64,000 nt of DNA, taken from positions 40,938,420 to 41,002,419 of the forward strand of contig NC_073745.1 in assembly GCF_029784135.1 (NCBI RefSeq). The letters are read 5' to 3'. Shown piece after piece: positions 23,871 to 35,705 of the stretch (positions within the stretch are counted from its first letter, which is position 1; every line of letters begins with the position of its first letter). Origin of the DNA: Toxorhynchites rutilus septentrionalis (lineage: Eukaryota; Arthropoda; Insecta; Diptera; Culicidae). The position numbers and the translations under genes were made by a program. The notes under the pieces are model-generated. The model saw nothing but the letters and a program-made list of their open reading frames with translations. It searched no databases and was not told the origin of the DNA.

Positions 23871-24489
23871 TCAAGTGAGATAAAGCGGCATTCCCTTTCG
23901 TTTTATCATGTCAAAAAATTCTAATGAACAAAACAGAACGTCAGCAAGCTTTCTGAATAGAGATGGATCCAGTGAAAAAGTTCGCGAGACTGATGATGAA
24001 GCTGACCAATCTAATGCCAGGAATGAGAAGAAAATTGAATCGTGCGCCATCGACATTGGAAAACGCATAGACAGCATCGAGTAACAATTGGTTGCCACTA
24101 GGAATGAATGTGTATCGAATGCCGACTGTCAGATGAAATCTCCGCTTTTCGGTACGGTTTTTCACTGACTAATGAGTGTTTAGAAGAACAGAGCTGATCA
24201 CGACCTGATCTTTTCCGGAATTCCTTCCACGTAAATTGAAAACCTCAAAGAATGCCAACAGTCTGTCATAGACAATTTTGAAATTCCTCTGGTCAGTTTG
24301 AAGACATTGGCTAGACATCCTGACACTGCTGGATCTACTCCTTCAATTGTTTGTCAGTGTGGCATCGGCATCATCTCATAAAGGAAATCTTTTTCCAGAG
24401 CCATTGATTCCGAATAACCGTTCCTGGTCCGATTTTGACCGCAAATAACTCATGATCCGTCGAAGAACACAACTTTTTTTCGACGGATG

Positions 24490-24755
24490 CGTTGTATTAG
24501 GCCGGGAATAGATGATAGTCGCTAGGGGCGAGGTCTGGGGAGTAAGGAGGATGCTCGAACACAGTCCATTTGAATTTTTTCAATAGCTCTTGAGTTACGC
24601 GAGCAGAATGGGGCCGCGCATTATCGTGGATGAGGAACACTCCTTTCGTCAATAAACCTGACCTTTCGTTCTTAATCGCGGTTCTTAATCGGTTCAAAAC
24701 TTCACAATAGTACGTCGATGAAACAGGCGTTCGACGGTCAATGATTCAATAACAC
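24490..24755 (-). pseudogene. mariner transposase relic, catalytic core (minus strand)
   Basis: Minus-strand reading: IDRRTPVSSTYYCEVLNRLR, then LLTKGVFLIHDNARPHSARVTQELL, then WTVFEHPPYSPDLAPSDYHLFPA, then a stop. HDNARPHSA carries the second catalytic Asp, and PPYSPDLAPSDYHLF carries the third (34-residue spacing type). No N-terminal DNA-binding domain is present, and the frame stops right after LFPA, where further sequence is expected. It is about 85 codons of a protein of some 345 residues. Confidence 0.85.
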
Positions 24756-24825
24756 TGATGAAATGACGTGACGCAGTTACATCGTATTTAAAAAAGTTGA
24801 ACGCTGCGCCCTTCGCGCTCGGAAT

Positions 24826-24891
24826 AAAAAAAACTCGTGCCACGCTATGAAAAACGCATCAAACGTTACGGCGATTATGTAGAAAAATAGA
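24826..24891 (+). pseudogene. mariner transposase C-terminus (plus strand)
   Basis: The plus-strand frame LVPRYEKRIKRYGDYVEK followed by a stop matches the R-EKCI---GDYVEK ending typical of mariner transposases. It is in the opposite orientation to the catalytic fragment next door, so the element was broken and partly inverted, or two mariner copies met here. The following sequence to about 24960 (aaaataaaacg..., ccgcgatttctgaggccctg) resembles element 3' flank. Confidence 0.65.
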
Positions 24892-25300
24892 AAATAAAAC
24901 GTAGATTACGAAAATCACCTTGTTTTTTGTCCTAACTTTATTTTTCCGCGATTTCTGAGGCCCTGAAACTTAATTTTCATAGTTTCGCCAAATACATCAA
25001 TTGCATGGTCAACTAACTAACATGGCTCTGGACTAAGTAACAAAATAAGAAAACATGAGTTAACAATAGCAAACAATTGAGAATTTGTTAACCAACATTT
25101 ATCAGGTCAAACTTACACACAACCATAGCATTCTTTTTCAAAGACACGCTAACTCTTTGAAACATATTCTTATAGAAAATCAAGAATTGTACTTGAAAAT
25201 TCATGCTAATCGATTATTTTTGGTAAGTAAAATACTGCTTCAAGCTGTAAAACCGGTTTGTTTTAAGTTTAGTGGAAGAAACTGTACTGAATAATTGATA

Positions 25301-25959
25301 TGATTTCATCATCAAATAGTTCAATCATAGTGGACCAAGTCTCTGGAAAAATGGTTTCGTTCAGCCAGAGTACCAGAGTAGATCAAGCCAGTCGTAAATC
25401 CCTCTTGATTGACATTAAAAAGGTTTTTTTTTGTAATAACACCATCATACGATCTTGCTAAAGAATAATTAAGAGCTGTAGAAAACAATTGGGGAGAATG
25501 ATTGCAAGCTACTAAAACTACCCAACTTTAAACATTGAGTTCGATTTACTTGAAATCATAATTATGTTACTTAGTCCGATCTTGCTGAACACCGACCATC
25601 TTTGAGCGTTCTGTTTCTGAATTCCACCATACGTTCCGCTAATTCCGCTTCATAGCTGCTTTGCCTTGTCGCACTAGAAGATGAAGAAATGTGTTTGAAG
25701 AACAGCGGGATCAGATGAAAGCTTTGAACCGGGTGGTCATCACAGCTTTTTCGAAGTGTTGTGTTGCGTGCGGGTTGTGTGGTGTAGTCAAGTGCAGCCA
25801 TCAGAATACATCCTTAACGGTGGAGAAGCTCACCCAAATAGAAAAGAAAATAAGGATATACGGGATAATTTGGAAATTACAAATAAATTACCTTCGATAA
25901 TTCCCTATCCATGCTACAAATGTGAAATAATACACTTTTATTTCTATGATCGTCTACCT
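25301..25959. other. stretch between LINE ORF1 and ORF2 relics
   Basis: Expected to hold the ORF2 N-terminus, but no endonuclease motif is readable. The overlapping frames at 25571-25801 (minus) and 25691-25900 (plus) are not recognised. This may include another insertion. Confidence 0.35.
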
Positions 25960-27035
25960 GTACTATGAACAGTTTGAACAGGCGGACGAGACACCACTGA
26001 ACCTTCTATATTTTGACGCATATAAATTAAAGTATTAATCTTCTTTTGTTATGGGTGATTTCAACACCAATTTGCTAGAAGAAAATGCAAAAGACGACTT
26101 AAAAATGTGCTTTCTATATAGTCATTTTATGATGTAAATTTTGAACCAACTTTTTTCATCGGAACGTATGCTCTTGAAATTTCTCATCATGATTTGATTT
26201 TCTGTTCACTTGATTTATGTTTGAATCACGCTGTTGATGAATTCCACTACCGTGATTATAGCAATTGTGCTAGTGCTCTTGTACATTGCGTTCTGAATGT
26301 TAGTTGGGATTTCTTTTACAGGCCGAATAATCCCGATTCTCTGATAGAAATATTAAATGAAAACTTCTTCTTCTAATCCATGATTTTTGCGTTCAGGTGA
26401 AGTTATATAAAAGTAAAAAATTCAACCCATGGTAAGTATGATTTTGAAATTGAAAAGGCTATAATGGATAGGCAGTGTCCCAATATAGAACTTGGGACAG
26501 AAATAAGTCTCTGTTCAATGAAGCACATTACAAAACATTAAGGGACAAAGTTATCTCAAAGATCTAAATAGCAAAACAGAATTATGCTCAATGATCGTTT
26601 GATGTTTGCGGGTACTAGTAAACAGTTGTAAAAGCATATCGAAACATTAGGTGTTTCTTCTAAGGATCCAGCATAACCTAGGATCAATGAAATCGTTGAT
26701 ACCATGAATAACTACTTTTCTTCTAATTTTACGATGTATAATGATCCCCTACTTACTTACCTGAAAATACTGATAATTTCTGTTTCAGAAATGAGCAAAA
26801 TTATGAAATTATAAATGCGATGTTGTTTATTGATTCCAATGCAACGGGATTGGAAGATACACCAATGTAATTCATAAAAATAACTTTACCATATACCCTT
26901 CCGTTGAACAATCATCTTTCTTATTTCATAGTTTCAATATCTATTTTCCCTCAAACATGGAAAAGGTCAAAAAAAAAAGGTCTACTAAATGCTCCGATGT
27001 TTCTAATCTTAGACCAATTAGCTTTCTCATTGCTG
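25960..27035 (+). pseudogene. LINE ORF2 relic: AP-endonuclease end and RT start
   Basis: Plus-strand pieces read VMGDFNTNLLEENAK (GDFN endonuclease motif), then ALEISHHDLIFCSLDL (S-HDL motif with the catalytic His/Asp), then MNNYFSSNFTMYNDP, FRNEQNYEIINAMLFIDSNATG, FPQTWKRSKKK and CSDVSNLRPISFL. The last blocks correspond to the RT N-terminus (SNA-G, W--AK, YRPIS) of CR1/Jockey-type ORF2. Many stops and frameshifts occur, and similarity ends at about 27035, just before a (gctgag)n-like slip. With the ORF1 relic at 23.9 kb in the same orientation and order, this is probably one old two-ORF LINE. Confidence 0.7.
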
Positions 27036-28770
27036 AGGCTGAGGCTGATGGGCTGAGGATCTTTTTCCTTCAATCGAGTACAAAAACTAACATCATGATG
27101 CAAGTGAGCATCGCATCCATTGTCACGAACATACCGAGATGATATTAACAGAAAGAAATCAAAAGTGCCTGTACCAAACTGAGCTAGCAAAAAAACATAC
27201 TCGAGATAGTCGAAAAATGAAGAAAAAAAATCGCAAAAAATCATAGAAACGAGAAAGACCGCACCTCAATTGATGTGTATTGCTGCGATGCCAGCTTTTC
27301 GAACTCCCTCCCTGCTCACGCAGATTTTGGCTCGGTCATCCCGAAAAAAAAAATTAGATAAGCTGTTTAACCATCACGTGTGCGCTGCCCCTCATCGCTC
27401 TGCACAGCTAACCTGTTTTACGATCGCCATAAACAAGATCGATCACCGTATTGGTCGAATATACTTTTTTTTTCTCTTGATGGCGAAATTTTCAGACGAA
27501 AAGTAGAAGTTCTCTAATCGGGCCTTTCATTGGACTGGTTTGTGGACAAATCAACCATTTTTACTACCAATTTCTCGATCCTAATCGCTCTCGATGTTCA
27601 CAATAGAGTGAGTGTTATTTTTTTAGTTTGATCTGCTGTCGTTGAGTTGACAGTGCATTGAACTACTTCGAGAAAGTTTCCGCCGAGGTTTTGGAATTTT
27701 CGCACCCCATCACCGCGCCACGACATTGGTGATGATATTTTATCTCCTTTTTTTCTGCGTGCGTGCGCGCGCCTATCCCCTTCCCATCATCCCCCGTGCG
27801 AGAGGTGAAAGGAGATGCTGGGTAGATAAAATTAATTACATTTCTAATTTACCCCCGGTGGATTTGCGTTTAAAATTCGCACGTTTCATACACACGGGCG
27901 CAGCAGAACACCCATACATGCGAAACACTACATAGCGCACCTGAAATAAGTGGCCAAATGTTGGTGGACACGATTTGCTGAATGGTTTGCTGATCGGGAG
28001 GAGAAGCCGTGGCAGCGTGTGAGAGAATGAATAAAAAACGTTATAAATGAAGATTAATGATTAAATTGTAGCAACATGATTCATAGTCGAATGCGAAAGA
28101 TTCGGTTGATTGTCAGTTTTTGATTCTCTTGATTGGCTGAATTTTTCGTTTTCGACGGTATTGTGGTTTTGGAGTTCCTACTGCTGCTGGACGAGTTTTG
28201 ATCTGCGCAGAATTTTGATGACGGCAATAGGCTTTTGGTCGAAGCGATTTCAAGGTTCTAAGAGTGTCACCTAAGCTAAGCTAAAACACTATGCTTCCGA
28301 GCTAAAAGATTTCGAGTGAAATTAAAAAATATATGAAATATGAAATGATTAAAAGGATTTTATGCATATAAACTTATGGAAAATCGTTCCTTAAGTATTT
28401 CAATGATAAAAATTATAAATGAGTTGATTCTCATATGTAACGGATTAAACTCTTCATAAATCTTTAAACTACCTATTAAATGGTGGAATTAAAAGTGAGT
28501 TCAAATAACAAAATACATTCGTGAAGTGTGTGAAACAGCTCAAGCAATATTTGGAAGTGTTAAAATCAAATAAAACTATAATGTTACAGTACAATGCCTA
28601 CATGTATACAATCGATAGTAGAAACAAAATTATCGAATTTCAATATAGCGCATTGTTGAGCGTACTTTTTATTCTATTAAATATTTAAACATATTAGAAA
28701 CGGATCTTCATTATTAAAGTACCACTCTGTGACACCCTTGCAGTAATGGAAGGATGTCATATCATGCCAA
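27036..28770. other. no gene recognised; GC-richer from 27.2 to 28.2 kb
   Basis: Contains gctgaggctgaggctgatgggctgagg (27034-27060), a gcgtgcgtgcgcgcgcc stretch (27757-27773) and AT-rich sequence beyond 28.3 kb. The open frames have no recognisable domain. Confidence 0.35.
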
Positions 28771-28772
28771 AA

Positions 28773-28795
28773 CAGTACTTCATGCTTTCGATTGC
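28773..28795. repeat. 23-bp direct repeat partner of 30294-30316
   Basis: An exact 23-bp match in the same orientation, containing acttcatgctttcgattgc. In this copy it runs straight into a gcttga hexamer array. Confidence 0.7.
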
Positions 28796-28817
28796 TTGAG
28801 CTTGAGCTTGAGCTTGG
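28793..28817. repeat. (GCTTGA)n microsatellite
   Basis: Four tandem gcttga units. Confidence 0.85.
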
Positions 28818-29570
28818 GTAGACTGTACAATTCGTAGTTGCTCTCCGTGATTGACCTGAACCAACCAAATTGCACAAAGAACACACAGAATGACGCTTGG
28901 GACTAACAAATCATCCTCGTTGTGCAATTTTCGGTGATTCGAGCTTTAAATTGTCAATAACGACGCCGGCCACGTCCTTACAGTCACCAGGGGATGGGAA
29001 GGAATGTTAGTATGATATTCGCCGCCCGAAGGCCAGAAGGGTCGCCTCTATAGCGTAGTTCCCTAGCGTTTATCATGGGAGGGATTGTTGTTAGTGGGAA
29101 CGGTTAAGAAAAATCAGGATTCACTGCGGTAAGTGATGTGATTATGTAAATTCGAACAATTGACCTCTCGACAAAACAAAAATCCGGAAATCTCATGTGT
29201 TACAACACGCGGCATAGATTATCTTTAGGTATCCTGAGAAGGAAAACCTTAAAAATTGATACATTTTATATAATATATTATATTAATATATTCTAGTATT
29301 CATTCGATATACCTTTCATTGGTATTCAATCGCCTTGGAGGAGATTCAATAGTGGGAATCCTGATAAGGTAACCGAGAAAACTCCTCCAAGGCCAACCGA
29401 TCCGGCGATATGTTCTGTTATTCATCACACATACTCTGAGCTTGATCACGAACATCACCTCACGGTGAAAACGAGATGAAGCGTATATAACCTTGCATAC
29501 AAAACATCTTGCCCCCACCGACGCTCGTAATGAGGCCCTCTGTATCACACTTCAATCCGGAACGCTACTC
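28818..29570. other. no gene recognised
   Basis: Holds a GC-richer block at 28955-29100 (gacgccggccacgtcc, ccgcccgaaggccagaaggg) of repeat-like character and a palindromic tatataatatattatatt run near 29267-29284. No coding features. Confidence 0.35.
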
Positions 29571-29572
29571 CT

Positions 29573-29850
29573 AATGATCCCCGATAATCGTTCGATTAAT
29601 CGATTAATAGGATAATTCCCACAGAAATCGATTATTAATCGAACGAACACTGTGCAACCAATAATCGAAGCGAACGAAGAATTCACGTCGAATAACCGAT
29701 TCAAACCTAGAGAAAAAAAACCTATGGCCGCTGCAGTTTTATCCTGAAATTCAATCACCATCTCCGACGCTCCCATAAACTCGCAAACGAAACTCAATGC
29801 TGTCAACGCGATTAACTGTTGAACGATTAATTTAAAAAAAATCGGGGATC
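29573..29850. mobile_element. small MITE-like TIR element (about 275 bp)
   Basis: The left end gatccccgataatcgttc matches the inverse of the right end (gaacgattaat...atcggggatc). The interior is full of taatcgatt/cgattaat palindromic words, including two diverged inverse copies of gttcgattaatcgatta near 29590 and 29635. No coding sequence. A target duplication could not be assigned with certainty. Confidence 0.6.
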
Positions 29851-30819
29851 ACTAGCTACTCTCTTTTCATCTGCTCCCCAAAACTGTTTCATGCTTATAT
29901 CCATTCTTCCTGAATAACTTCCGTCGTTCCTTGACACATTGCACATTAAATTATGCACACCACCATCATTGCGCGGCATTTCTTACGAGAGAAAACTGCT
30001 AGACTTTTGGGAGAGTGTATGGAAAAACACGCGCAATATCTCCTGTCTCAATTATTCATAGCTGCATACACAGATGCAAGTGTAAACGAACATACGAAAT
30101 TAAAAATATATTCAAAATTTTCCTTTCGCTGCTTTATTATTTGAGTATCAAATGTCCAGCGGTCCAGCAAAGCATTTTTTCTTAAAAGCATATGAAGTCC
30201 GCTATCAAAAGCTATGTTGGAAACGAAAAATAGCTTTTTTGCGAGAACACACTTGTTGTTGCCAAATCATATCTAACAATTCTAAATAACACTCAGTACT
30301 TCATGCTTTCGATTGCATGGCAAAAGTATTTTTCATAGGCATTCTTTCACGTAGATCACTTAGTTGATGGAGCCGAAAGTAACAAAAATTGTACACATCG
30401 TTCAATCTAATGTTCGAACTACTTACTTAGCCATTTATTTTGCGCATCATTACTTTTGGTGCAACACATAATTCGCACGACTTCAGGCATGCAAGTCGCT
30501 TCACCTTTTGGACAAAAAGGTAACATTTTAACTTTCTTGGCCACACATCTGACTGGAAGGTTATGAAGGTTTGAATGTTTGAGTCATCGTCTTCTTCTGC
30601 AGAGTTAACAGGGTTTCCACCGGACCAACTTTTCTATCGGAAATTGAAGGGTCCTTGAAGTTCTTCGGTACGTTGGTCATTGTCTTTGGCTCTTTCAACG
30701 ATATCGCTATGTCGTTTTCCATCTTTTTGTGCACGCTTTTGTTGTTCGAAAATTCAGAAAATGTAACCTATACTTTTCTGCCATTCTGGACACCCTCACC
30801 ACAACCGCCAACTGATTGC
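29851..30819. other. no gene recognised
   Basis: Includes the second 23-bp direct-repeat copy at 30294-30316. Frames of 60-70 codons on either strand are not recognised. Confidence 0.35.
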
Positions 30820-30830
30820 AAGTCGGATTG

Positions 30831-30885
30831 TTATAAGAGATGAACCAGCCTACGGCTGAAAGTCTCTATAATAAAGAATAAAAAA
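30831..30885 (+). mobile_element. 55-bp retroposed stub with 11-bp target duplication
   Basis: The direct repeat aagtcggattg occurs at 30820-30830 and again at 30886-30896. Between them lie 55 bp: gatgaaccagcctacggctg, then aaagtctctataataaaga and an A-rich tail. A polyA-ended insert with a perfect target duplication is what a severely 5'-truncated LINE or SINE leaves. The parent family is not identified; the 3'-end words may be diagnostic in a repeat library. Confidence 0.8.
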
Positions 30886-31171
30886 AAGTCGGATTGCAAC
30901 CAAATAGTTTTTCAAATGTGTTGATCTATGTGATCGCAAAATTTGTTTCAACGAAAATGCATTATGTCATCCTTCATCGAACACGGTCCAATTTTCATAT
31001 GAAGCACTTAATCACAATAAAACGTTTTGCTTCTGAGGAAAATGCTAAAAATCATTGTACTTTGTGGCAATCATTTGTGAAATAAAGCCTTATTCGGTAG
31101 ATATTAGGACCGAGGTTTTCGGTAGTTTGTCACCGGTCAAAGGAAAAAAAAACTATGGATGGATTTTATCT

Positions 31172-31215
31172 ATGACAAGCGGACTCGGCAAACGTTGATC
31201 TGCCATACCCATTAT
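31172..31215 (-). mobile_element. decayed terminus of a GACCCGGCAAAC-type element
   Basis: The sequence agcggactcggcaaacgttg-atctgccata is a diverged form of the ctagcggacccggcaaac terminus found in copies A and C. No minisatellite units follow, so only the end survives or it belongs to a sister family. Confidence 0.5.
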
Positions 31216-32234
31216 TTCTAGTGAATCTTTTTGTTTAATAAAAAATAACTAATGTATTGAAAGCGCGTTTGGATGTTTTAACGGTTGAGCTAAATTCTAT
31301 ATATAATTTTTGTTCCTAAATCGTGCTTATTCCACTCGAAAATTTTTCACTTCACCGAATTGGAACACGAAGCTCAATGTTGTTTATGTCGAGTTGCGTG
31401 GCAAGGATGCCACATTTACGCAACTCGATTGGACTTGAGTTGAATGGATTACAGAATACATAATTGCGATCCGTTCGGGTAATTCTAACTCAGTCGGATT
31501 TGAGAATACGGATAAGCAGTAGATCAGTAGCCACATTTGGAATTTCCGAGGAAAACTATTTCCTCAAGGTGTATTTTGTTGACTAACCAAACTAAAAAAA
31601 GAATTAATTGAATTGCTTCCGCCGTTCAACCGAATACAACGCGTGGGACAAAGCATGAACAGCATAAAGGGATGGGGCCTACGATGCAATGTTACGCTTG
31701 TATTCAAATTGTATTCCGCTATTATTCTGGTTGTTCCTTTTGATCTGTACAATTTGAGAAGCACAAATCGGCCCAATCAAAACACGGGATTTAATGCGTT
31801 TAGTAAATGCTTAACATTTCACAATTATTCAATTGTTCATTTCAGAGATATTAAAATTTAACTTATTATGATAGATACGTAGAAATATTGATGCAAACAT
31901 CTATGTGATCTATTAAGACATGTTCGAGTTATAAGCTTTCGAAATATTAAATTTTTTCGTAAATGTTCAGTGTTTAGATTTTCGTTTTATCCGCTATATA
32001 TTCTTGTTGGACGTAGTCCTACGTCAAAAAATAATCTATCTACTACCATGGTGCATCATAATATTGATGTTTCCTTTAGGGAAGATAGCTGTATACTTTT
32101 CCGAAATCGATTTAACAGCGTTGAAGAGCTCCTTGATCACGATTGAACCATTGCTGCAATTTATAATATACCTTACTTTGTCTCGATTGCATCACAACCT
32201 GTAATTTGCGTCAATATCGTGAACGAATCATGTT
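31216..32234. other. diverged interspersed repeat; no gene
   Basis: Contains gggatggggcctacgatgca (31668-31687), acgggattta (31786) and the palindromic end motif at 32010-32025. A related set of words in the same order occurs at 38390-38945, so both are copies of one repeat family whose end may be the gacgtagtcctacgtc motif. Confidence 0.45.
32009..32030. repeat. gacgtagtcctacgtc palindromic end motif, copy 2
   Basis: A perfect form: ggacgtagtcctacgtcaaa. Confidence 0.6.
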
Positions 32235-33290
32235 GTAAGTTCAACAAATTCAGAATCTGATGGAATTCCCTTCATGATTTTGAAAAACTGCTCCAAAAGA
32301 TTGTCTCAATCACTGAGTATCATACTGAAAATGACGAGAAAAAATGTCTTCGTATAAAAAAGGTTATGAGAATGAACGAATAACTATAGAGAATGTGGTT
32401 GCCTATGCATGGATTCGGAATCATCCCAGATAACAGTTTTGGATGGTAACCCTCATGCCGGTAAAGGCTACATAGTCGAACAGTAACATGAATTCATTTC
32501 CATTTTTTTTTTCATTACTCGGGCCTTACAATCACGACAACAAATAGATGCGGTAAATTTCCTCAGCAGCGTCGGATACATCATCCATCATCAGATGATA
32601 ATCGCAAAACTTGAATGTCTTGGATTCATCGGCTTTTTTCTGGGTTGGTTGTAATTTTATCTAACAAATCGATAAATGGCAGTGAAAATAGAAGACTTGA
32701 GACTAGGTTTCTTCAACGAAGTTACTGTGGCCCATATACTTTCGTGCTATACCTTGATGACATCGATTTCTCTCTTGAGTACCATAAATTACCATGTGAT
32801 GATTACTACTTCATCTAATCGAAAGTGAAGCTGACGCTGAGTTTCTCCAGGAGTACCTGACAGTGCGGGAAGTGTTTGATAATTCAATTATCTCGTTGAC
32901 GTTTAGCAGCAGATTGTGTCTATAAACTTAGAAGCATCCATCGAAAGCATCCATTCGCCCGACAAAATATTTCACATTACATGAAAGTTATATATTGTGC
33001 TCTGGTTCTTCTGTTAGGATTAGGGTACTATGAATGACTTACATTTTCAACCTTAGAATAATTTTTTTAAACTGCCAAGCTATTAGCGTTGCCGACAACT
33101 CATCGGACTTGTATTATTTACAGAAAAAACAGGTTCAATAGAAACCCTAATGATACAAACTTATCGACGAAGAAGTGAAGATGGGCTCAATCCTTTGAAT
33201 GTTGTTATCGTAATATGGAGCCTTACTATGAAAGAGTACTCCAGGATCAAGTACACCAGAGAACAGTATAGAGCTTTATGTACTGCATTT
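32235..33290 (+). pseudogene. CR1/Jockey-type LINE reverse transcriptase relic
   Basis: Plus-strand pieces in changing frames read SDGIPFMILKNCSK-like text, then KRLSQSLSIILKMT, then the RT core KLECLGFIGFFLGWL and NRSMAVKIEDLRLGFF (where -GF---LL-WL-SYL--R is expected), then FVLYLDDIDFSLEYHKLPCDDYYF, which carries the position of the catalytic Asp-Asp box, then SEADAEFLQEYL and NMEPYYERVLQ (usual WNPYYE). The order matches the RT domain of a CR1/Jockey-like ORF2. Numerous stops and shifts occur, and no ends or target duplication were found. It is distinct from the RNase H-bearing LINEs elsewhere in the window. Confidence 0.65.
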
Positions 33291-34140
<850 letters not shown>

Positions 34141-34636
34141 GGATTTCTGTCTGTCTGTCTGATTCCTATGGACTCGGAAACTACTGAACCAATCAACATC
34201 AAAATTGGTATGTAAGGGTTTTTGGGACCGGGGAAGGTTTTCGCGATAGTTTGAGACCCCTCCCCCCTCTTTAAGGGGGGCTGCCAAACAAATTGAACAC
34301 AAATTTCTACATTACTCGGAAATTAATCAAGCAAATCAAACGAAATTTGGCATATGGAGGTTTTAGGGTACAATAAATGTTTCTATGGTGGTTAGACTCT
34401 CCACCCCCCTCTCCAAGGGGGGGCTGCCATACAAAACACAAATTTCTGCATTACTCGAGAATTAATCAAGCAAATGAAATCAAATTAGGCATATTGAGGT
34501 TTTAGGGTGCAATCAATCTTTCTATTGTGGTTAGACTCTCTAAGGGGGGGGGGCTGCCATACAAATGAAACACAAATTTTTGCATTACTCGAGAATTAAT
34601 CAAGCAAATGAAACCAGATTTGGCATGTGGAGGTTT

Positions 34637-35097
34637 TTTTTTCTCATTTATTTATTGGGCTCATTAGCATTTAGCTGTAACAGAGCCGGGTTTAATCGTG
34701 TACATGTACATATGTTTATGTTTCTATAAATTGTGAATTACACAGTAGTTAGTAGTAGCCATTTAGGCGTTAAGTTTTCTGTTCCATTACATTATGGTAA
34801 ATTACACAGTAGTCGCCATTTAGGCATAAGGGTATTCTTTCTGTTCTTCCATTGTTCAGCAGACCGGACAGCGGAGACAGTTGATATTGATCATTGTTGG
34901 GTTATTTATAGAACAGCAGCCCGATGTTTCTTGCAGAGCAGAGCAGTTGTATGGATGAATCGATCTTTGTTCCACCGTGGATCGATTTCCATCGCTGATG
35001 ATGGTTGCGTGGACGTAGTTATTCTATAACAACACAAAGATCTCATGATCGATCGCTTGGTAAGCGAACGCGTAACCAAGTGGCTACGAAGACCCCC
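34637..35097 (-). mobile_element. 461-bp SINE-like insertion with 13-bp target duplication
   Basis: The direct repeat catgtggaggttt occurs at 34624-34636 and at 35098-35110. On the minus strand the insert begins cttcgtagccacttggttac and continues into gcgttcgcttaccaagc, which resembles a tRNA 5' half with an A-box-like tagccacttgg. The B-box is degenerate (cgatcgatcatgagatc). It ends in gagcccaataaataaatgag plus an A-run. It also contains a roughly 60-bp internal duplication (acacagtagt...gccatttaggc near 34740 and 34805). It could instead be a 5'-truncated LINE tail. Confidence 0.7.
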
Positions 35098-35705
35098 CAT
35101 GTGGAGGTTTCAGGGTGCAATAAATATGTCTATGGTGGTTGGACTCTCCACCCCTCTCTCTAAAGGGGGGCTGCCATATAAATGAAACACAAATTTCTGC
35201 ATTACTCGAGAACTAATCAAGCAAATGAAACCAAATTAGGCATATTGAGGCTTTAGGGTGCAATAAATGTTTCTATGGTTGTTAGACTCTCCACCCCCCT
35301 CTCTATAGATGGTGGGGGGGGTGGTGTGCGCGGAGGGTGCCATACAAATGAAACACAATTTTCTGCATTACTCGAGAATTAATCGAATTAATCATGCAAA
35401 TGAAACCAAATTAGACATATGGAAGTTTTAGGGTGCAATAAATGTTTCTATGGTTGTTAGACCCCTCTTCTCTAAGGGGACTGCCATACAAATGAAACAA
35501 AAATTACAGGGGGCACACAAACACAAACTTCTGCATAACTCGAGAACTAATCAAGCACAATTTGGGATGTGAGGGTTTTTGGGTATGAGAAATGTTACTA
35601 TGATGGGCCCATGAACTTGCTCATAGTAAGCAAACGTGAATGTTTGAAGGTATTGATAACAAAAAACAATTTTTGGGCGGGACGAAGCTTGTCGGGTCAG
35701 CTAGT

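Larger units (their letters stand above)
23909..25300 (+). pseudogene. LINE ORF1 relic (CR1/Jockey-type), interrupted by mariner fragments
   Basis: From the ATG at 23909 one frame runs about 57 codons through an acidic, Ser/Asn-rich start into a heptad-like stretch (RNEKKIESCAIDIGKRIDSIE), then stops, then resumes with QLVATRNECVSNADC. After frame changes it reads ADHDLIFSGIPST and VIDNFEIPLVSL. A coiled coil followed by a D-IFSGIP-type block is the layout of ORF1 nucleic-acid-binding proteins in CR1/Jockey-like LINEs of mosquitoes. A later piece, QVKLTHNHSILFQRHANSLKH (25105-25170), fits the basic C-terminal part of ORF1. The approximately 24490-24960 stretch between them is mariner debris. 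Strongly decayed; the assignment rests on pattern resemblance. Confidence 0.55.
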
